From UBA6168 sp964423205 (GTDB lineage: Bacteria > Bacteroidota > Bacteroidia > Chitinophagales > Saprospiraceae): DNA of 64,000 nt. The stretch lies in assembly GCA_964423205.1 (NCBI GenBank), contig CAYRDX010000016.1, positions 7,730 to 71,729 on the forward strand, read 5' to 3'. Shown piece after piece: positions 62,416 through 64,000 of the stretch. The number at the start of each line of letters is the position of its first letter. Position 1 is the first letter of the stretch. Below the pieces are notes generated by a model, which was given only the letters and a program-made list of their open reading frames with translations, was not told the origin of the DNA and did not search any database. A program made the translations under genes and the position numbers.

Positions 62416-62583
62416 TACCCTCTCGATTTTGCCGGATGTAAAAGGCAAGAATGGTGTGGTTTAATTGAAAAACACCCGACCGGCGAATTTCATCCAACAG
62501 CAAAAGAAGTTATCTTTAACGCACCGGATCCGGAACCACACACAGGATTTACGCCCATTCGCTTATTCTGCGGTACAGTGTAG
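62416..62583 (+). pseudogene. Possible 3' remnant of a gene
   Basis: An open frame of 55 codons without a start, from the stop at 62413-62415 to TAG 62581-62583. It reads sensibly near its end ('EKHPTGEFHPTAKEVIFNAP', 'GFTPIRLFCGTV'). It begins just after repeat R2, as if its 5' part had been replaced. No family recognised. Confidence 0.3.
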
Positions 62584-62619
62584 ATCCAAACGTTCTGTAT
62601 CAACAAGAAAAAAGATTAA

Positions 62620-62802
62620 ATGAAGAAGCAAATAAGGATAGTAAAAAAAGGGCATGACGAAGGGAATCTGCTATATTGGCTATCGCTATCTTATAAAGAA
62701 AGAATGGCTGAATTGGAAAAATTGCGACAGCTAATCAATCAAAAAAAATATGGAACTCGAAAAGGACTTCAGAGAGTTTATCGAATTGTTAAACGGGCAT
62801 GA
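62620..62802 (+). CDS. Small basic protein paired with a nucleotidyltransferase
   Basis: 60 residues, strongly basic, one helical stretch ('YWLSLSYKERMAELEKLRQL'). Its last 53 bases overlap the next gene in another frame, so the two are translationally coupled. Small proteins of this kind commonly precede DUF6036-type nucleotidyltransferases, in the manner of a two-gene toxin-antitoxin or abortive-infection pair. That role is inference. Confidence 0.7.
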   Translation: MKKQIRIVKKGHDEGNLLYWLSLSYKERMAELEKLRQLINQKKYGTRKGLQRVYRIVKRA

Positions 62803-63220
62803 GGTCAAATACCTTGTTATAGGTGGTTATGCAGTGAATTTTCATGGCTATCCGAGGTACACCAAAGACATTGACCTTTGGCTCTGGATGAGGGAATCAA
62901 ACATTGAAAAGCTGATCATGGCGATAAAGGATTTTGGATTTGGAAGCCTGAACATAGACACTGAAGACTTTATGACTCCTGAAAATATCGTTCAACTTGG
63001 ATATGAACCCTACCGCATTGATTTATTGGTAGATGTCGAAGGTGCGGATTTTGAGGAATGCTACGAAAGAAGGAAGGAGGCAGAACTGGACGGGACAAAA
63101 ATAAATTTCTTATCGCTTCAGGATTTAGTCACGGCAAAGAAAAAAACGGGGAGGTTGCAAGATCTGGCTGATGCTGAACAACTGGAAAAATTGGATAAGA
63201 GAAAAAAGAAAAAGGATTAG
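62750..63220 (+). CDS. DUF6036/AbiEii-like nucleotidyltransferase
   Basis: 156 residues. 'VKYLVIGGYAVNFHGYPRYT' followed by 'KDIDLWL' is the hG-G...Dh-D-h active site of the minimal nucleotidyltransferase fold (GG at about 24, DxD at about 41). 'EPYRIDLLVDVEGADF' and 'FLSLQDLVTAKKKTGRLQDL' are typical of the DUF6036/AbiEii-like group, where some members modify tRNA or a partner protein. It overlaps the preceding small gene by 53 bp. The pair is enclosed by repeats R1 and R2, consistent with acquisition as a cassette. Confidence 0.85.
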   Translation: MELEKDFREFIELLNGHEVKYLVIGGYAVNFHGYPRYTKDIDLWLWMRESNIEKLIMAIKDFGFGSLNIDTEDFMTPENIVQLGYEPYRIDLLVDVEGADFEECYERRKEAELDGTKINFLSLQDLVTAKKKTGRLQDLADAEQLEKLDKRKKKKD

Positions 63221-63300
63221 ACAACAAGCCAAACCCGTTGCCCACGGTCTTCTATATGAAAAAAAAATACGTATTTCAACAGGAAGGGGCGGGCGTCCTA

Positions 63301-63386
63301 TCGCCCGGCTTCTTCCAATCAAAAAAACACACCTGCTTCTTCCGGTTTGCAACCGGAACTTCTGGAAATGATAATCAAGGCTATAC
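63301..63386 (+). repeat. Repeat R2, copy B
   Basis: Direct copy of 62303-62388, same length. It starts inside the second arm of a GC-rich hairpin, 80 bp after the nucleotidyltransferase stop. Confidence 0.88.
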
Positions 63387-63629
63387 CCTGCTGACCCATA
63401 GTCTTCCAGCCAGGAAAAACAGCCTGTTGATACCGGTTTGCAACTGTCTCTACGGCTCCTTATTATCACACCCATTCTTTCACTGTAAATCAAAAGTTAC
63501 AACCTGCCACCTGCCGCAAACTTCGTCTGAAAAAATCAGTGAAACAGAACCTCAGAAAGTTTAACTGGCTGTTCAAAGGAACCGCCTTGAACAAATACCG
63601 AATCTGCGACCAGCCAAGGGTAATGTCTC

Positions 63630-63695
63630 GTATGCCGGCTACAAACCGGCAGTAGCAGAGGTGGTTGGGAAATTTGGAGTGGGAAGACTTGAGGC
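63630..63695 (-). repeat. Repeat R2, diverged inverted copy
   Basis: Shares 'cggcagtagcag' and flanking similarity with the reverse complement of R2 copy A, ending with a 'gggaag' block like the start of R2 read backwards. Confidence 0.5.
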
Positions 63696-63701
63696 AAGCG
63701 G

Positions 63702-63783
63702 TAATGTCTCTGTTCAAATCTATTGAATTAAACATTCAGCAACACTACTGTACAACTTGAGCCTCCAATCTGTTGGGTTTTGA
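63702..63783 (+). repeat. Repeat R1, copy B
   Basis: Direct copy of 62214-62295, about 95% identical over its first 78 bases. It lies directly after the inverted R2 copy. Confidence 0.88.
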
Positions 63784-64000
63784 CTCCAGAGTGGTGATTT
63801 GGAACCTTTCTTCTACATTCCATTGAACATTATGAAGCACGTGTAACCTATGTTAGAAATCGAGAAAGCCAGGCTTGCCGAAAAAATTCATCTGTCACAT
63901 TCATTTAAGTCCAAAATGCTCAAAACGTAGTAATTCTCACTTTGAAAAAAAAGCTAAATTGAATGGGTTAATTGAATAAAAAAACCCCTAAACAGAGCTT

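Larger units (their letters stand above)
63221..64000. other. Repeat-rich region without supportable genes
   Basis: Holds repeat copies R2 B, R2 inverted and R1 B, a partial R2 core near 63427-63445 (ccggtttgcaac), and a hairpin GGGCG..CGCCC at about 63290-63310. The short open frames here run through repeats on both strands and are not credible genes. Confidence 0.6.

Noticed and set aside
63125..63735. Short open frames over the repeats on both strands
   Set aside because: They lack signals or recognisable domains, and run through R2 and R1 copies, which are open in several frames because of their composition.
62214..63783. Integron attC sites
   Set aside because: No RYYYAAC/GTTRRRY core pair was found at the repeat ends and no integrase is in the window.
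1..64000. tRNA, rRNA, tmRNA, RNase P RNA, CRISPR arrays, prophage
   Set aside because: I looked for conserved cores such as T-loops and the RNase P 'GAGGAAAGTCC' block, and for regular short repeats, and found none. A covariance-model search was not possible.

Overview
The window looks like a chromosomal segment of a free-living member of the Bacteroidota, most likely near the Saprospiria/Chitinophagia. The evidence is: type IX secretion (T9SS) C-terminal sorting domains of both type A and type B, a PorP/SprF protein, a 288-residue primary sigma factor without region 1.1, -7 promoter boxes of the form TAnnTTTG, almost no Shine-Dalgarno sequences, and the mraZ-to-ftsZ gene order. The genus assignment is inference. 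No tRNA, rRNA or CRISPR array was seen.

Layout. 1-2 kb: the 5' end of a secreted protein diverges from rpsP (S16). 2-10.2 kb: a three-gene T9SS/gliding-type set, made of a 1724-residue Ig-repeat adhesin with type B sorting domain, a PorP/SprF protein and a PD40-OmpA protein. 10.5-14.3 kb: an unknown membrane protein, primary sigma factor rpoD, miaE and an unknown secreted protein. 14.3-18.9 kb: diadenylate cyclase, an M20 dipeptidase, a glycerophosphodiesterase and a lipoprotein, bracketed by two inverted copies of a ~95-bp intergenic repeat. 18.9-27.4 kb: ndk, nrnA, an FKBP lipoprotein, prfB with its programmed +1 frameshift, aspartate kinase, rpsU, a second RpoD-like sigma factor, a frameshifted gene remnant and an Ate1-like transferase. 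27.6-43.5 kb: a complete dcw cluster on the minus strand (mraZ-rsmH-ftsL-ftsI-murE-[terminator]-mraY-murD-ftsW-murG-murC-ftsQ-ftsA-ftsZ), with MraZ-type operators in front. 43.8-51.2 kb: a polyprenol-phosphate sugar transferase, rplU-rpmA (L27 carries a helix-hairpin-helix tail), a T9SS-exported M14 carboxypeptidase and a TonB-type outer membrane protein. 51.4-53.2 kb: a broken paralogue of that outer membrane protein.

53.7-60.8 kb is an electron-transfer island. The plus strand carries a haem lipoprotein, a DUF5777-like barrel, a monohaem cytochrome c, a seven-haem cytochrome c, a membrane cytochrome b and a second monohaem cytochrome c. Converging on it from the minus strand is a tetrahaem cytochrome, a Tat-exported four-cluster iron-sulfur protein and an NrfD-type quinol protein. 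No catalytic reductase subunit lies in the window. The parts suggest a quinol-to-periplasm (perhaps to outer membrane) electron route, but the terminal acceptor cannot be read from the sequence.

61.6-64 kb is accessory DNA: a secreted protein of unknown role, an overlapping small-protein/nucleotidyltransferase pair resembling an abortive-infection or toxin-antitoxin module, and a mosaic of direct and inverted repeats around that pair.
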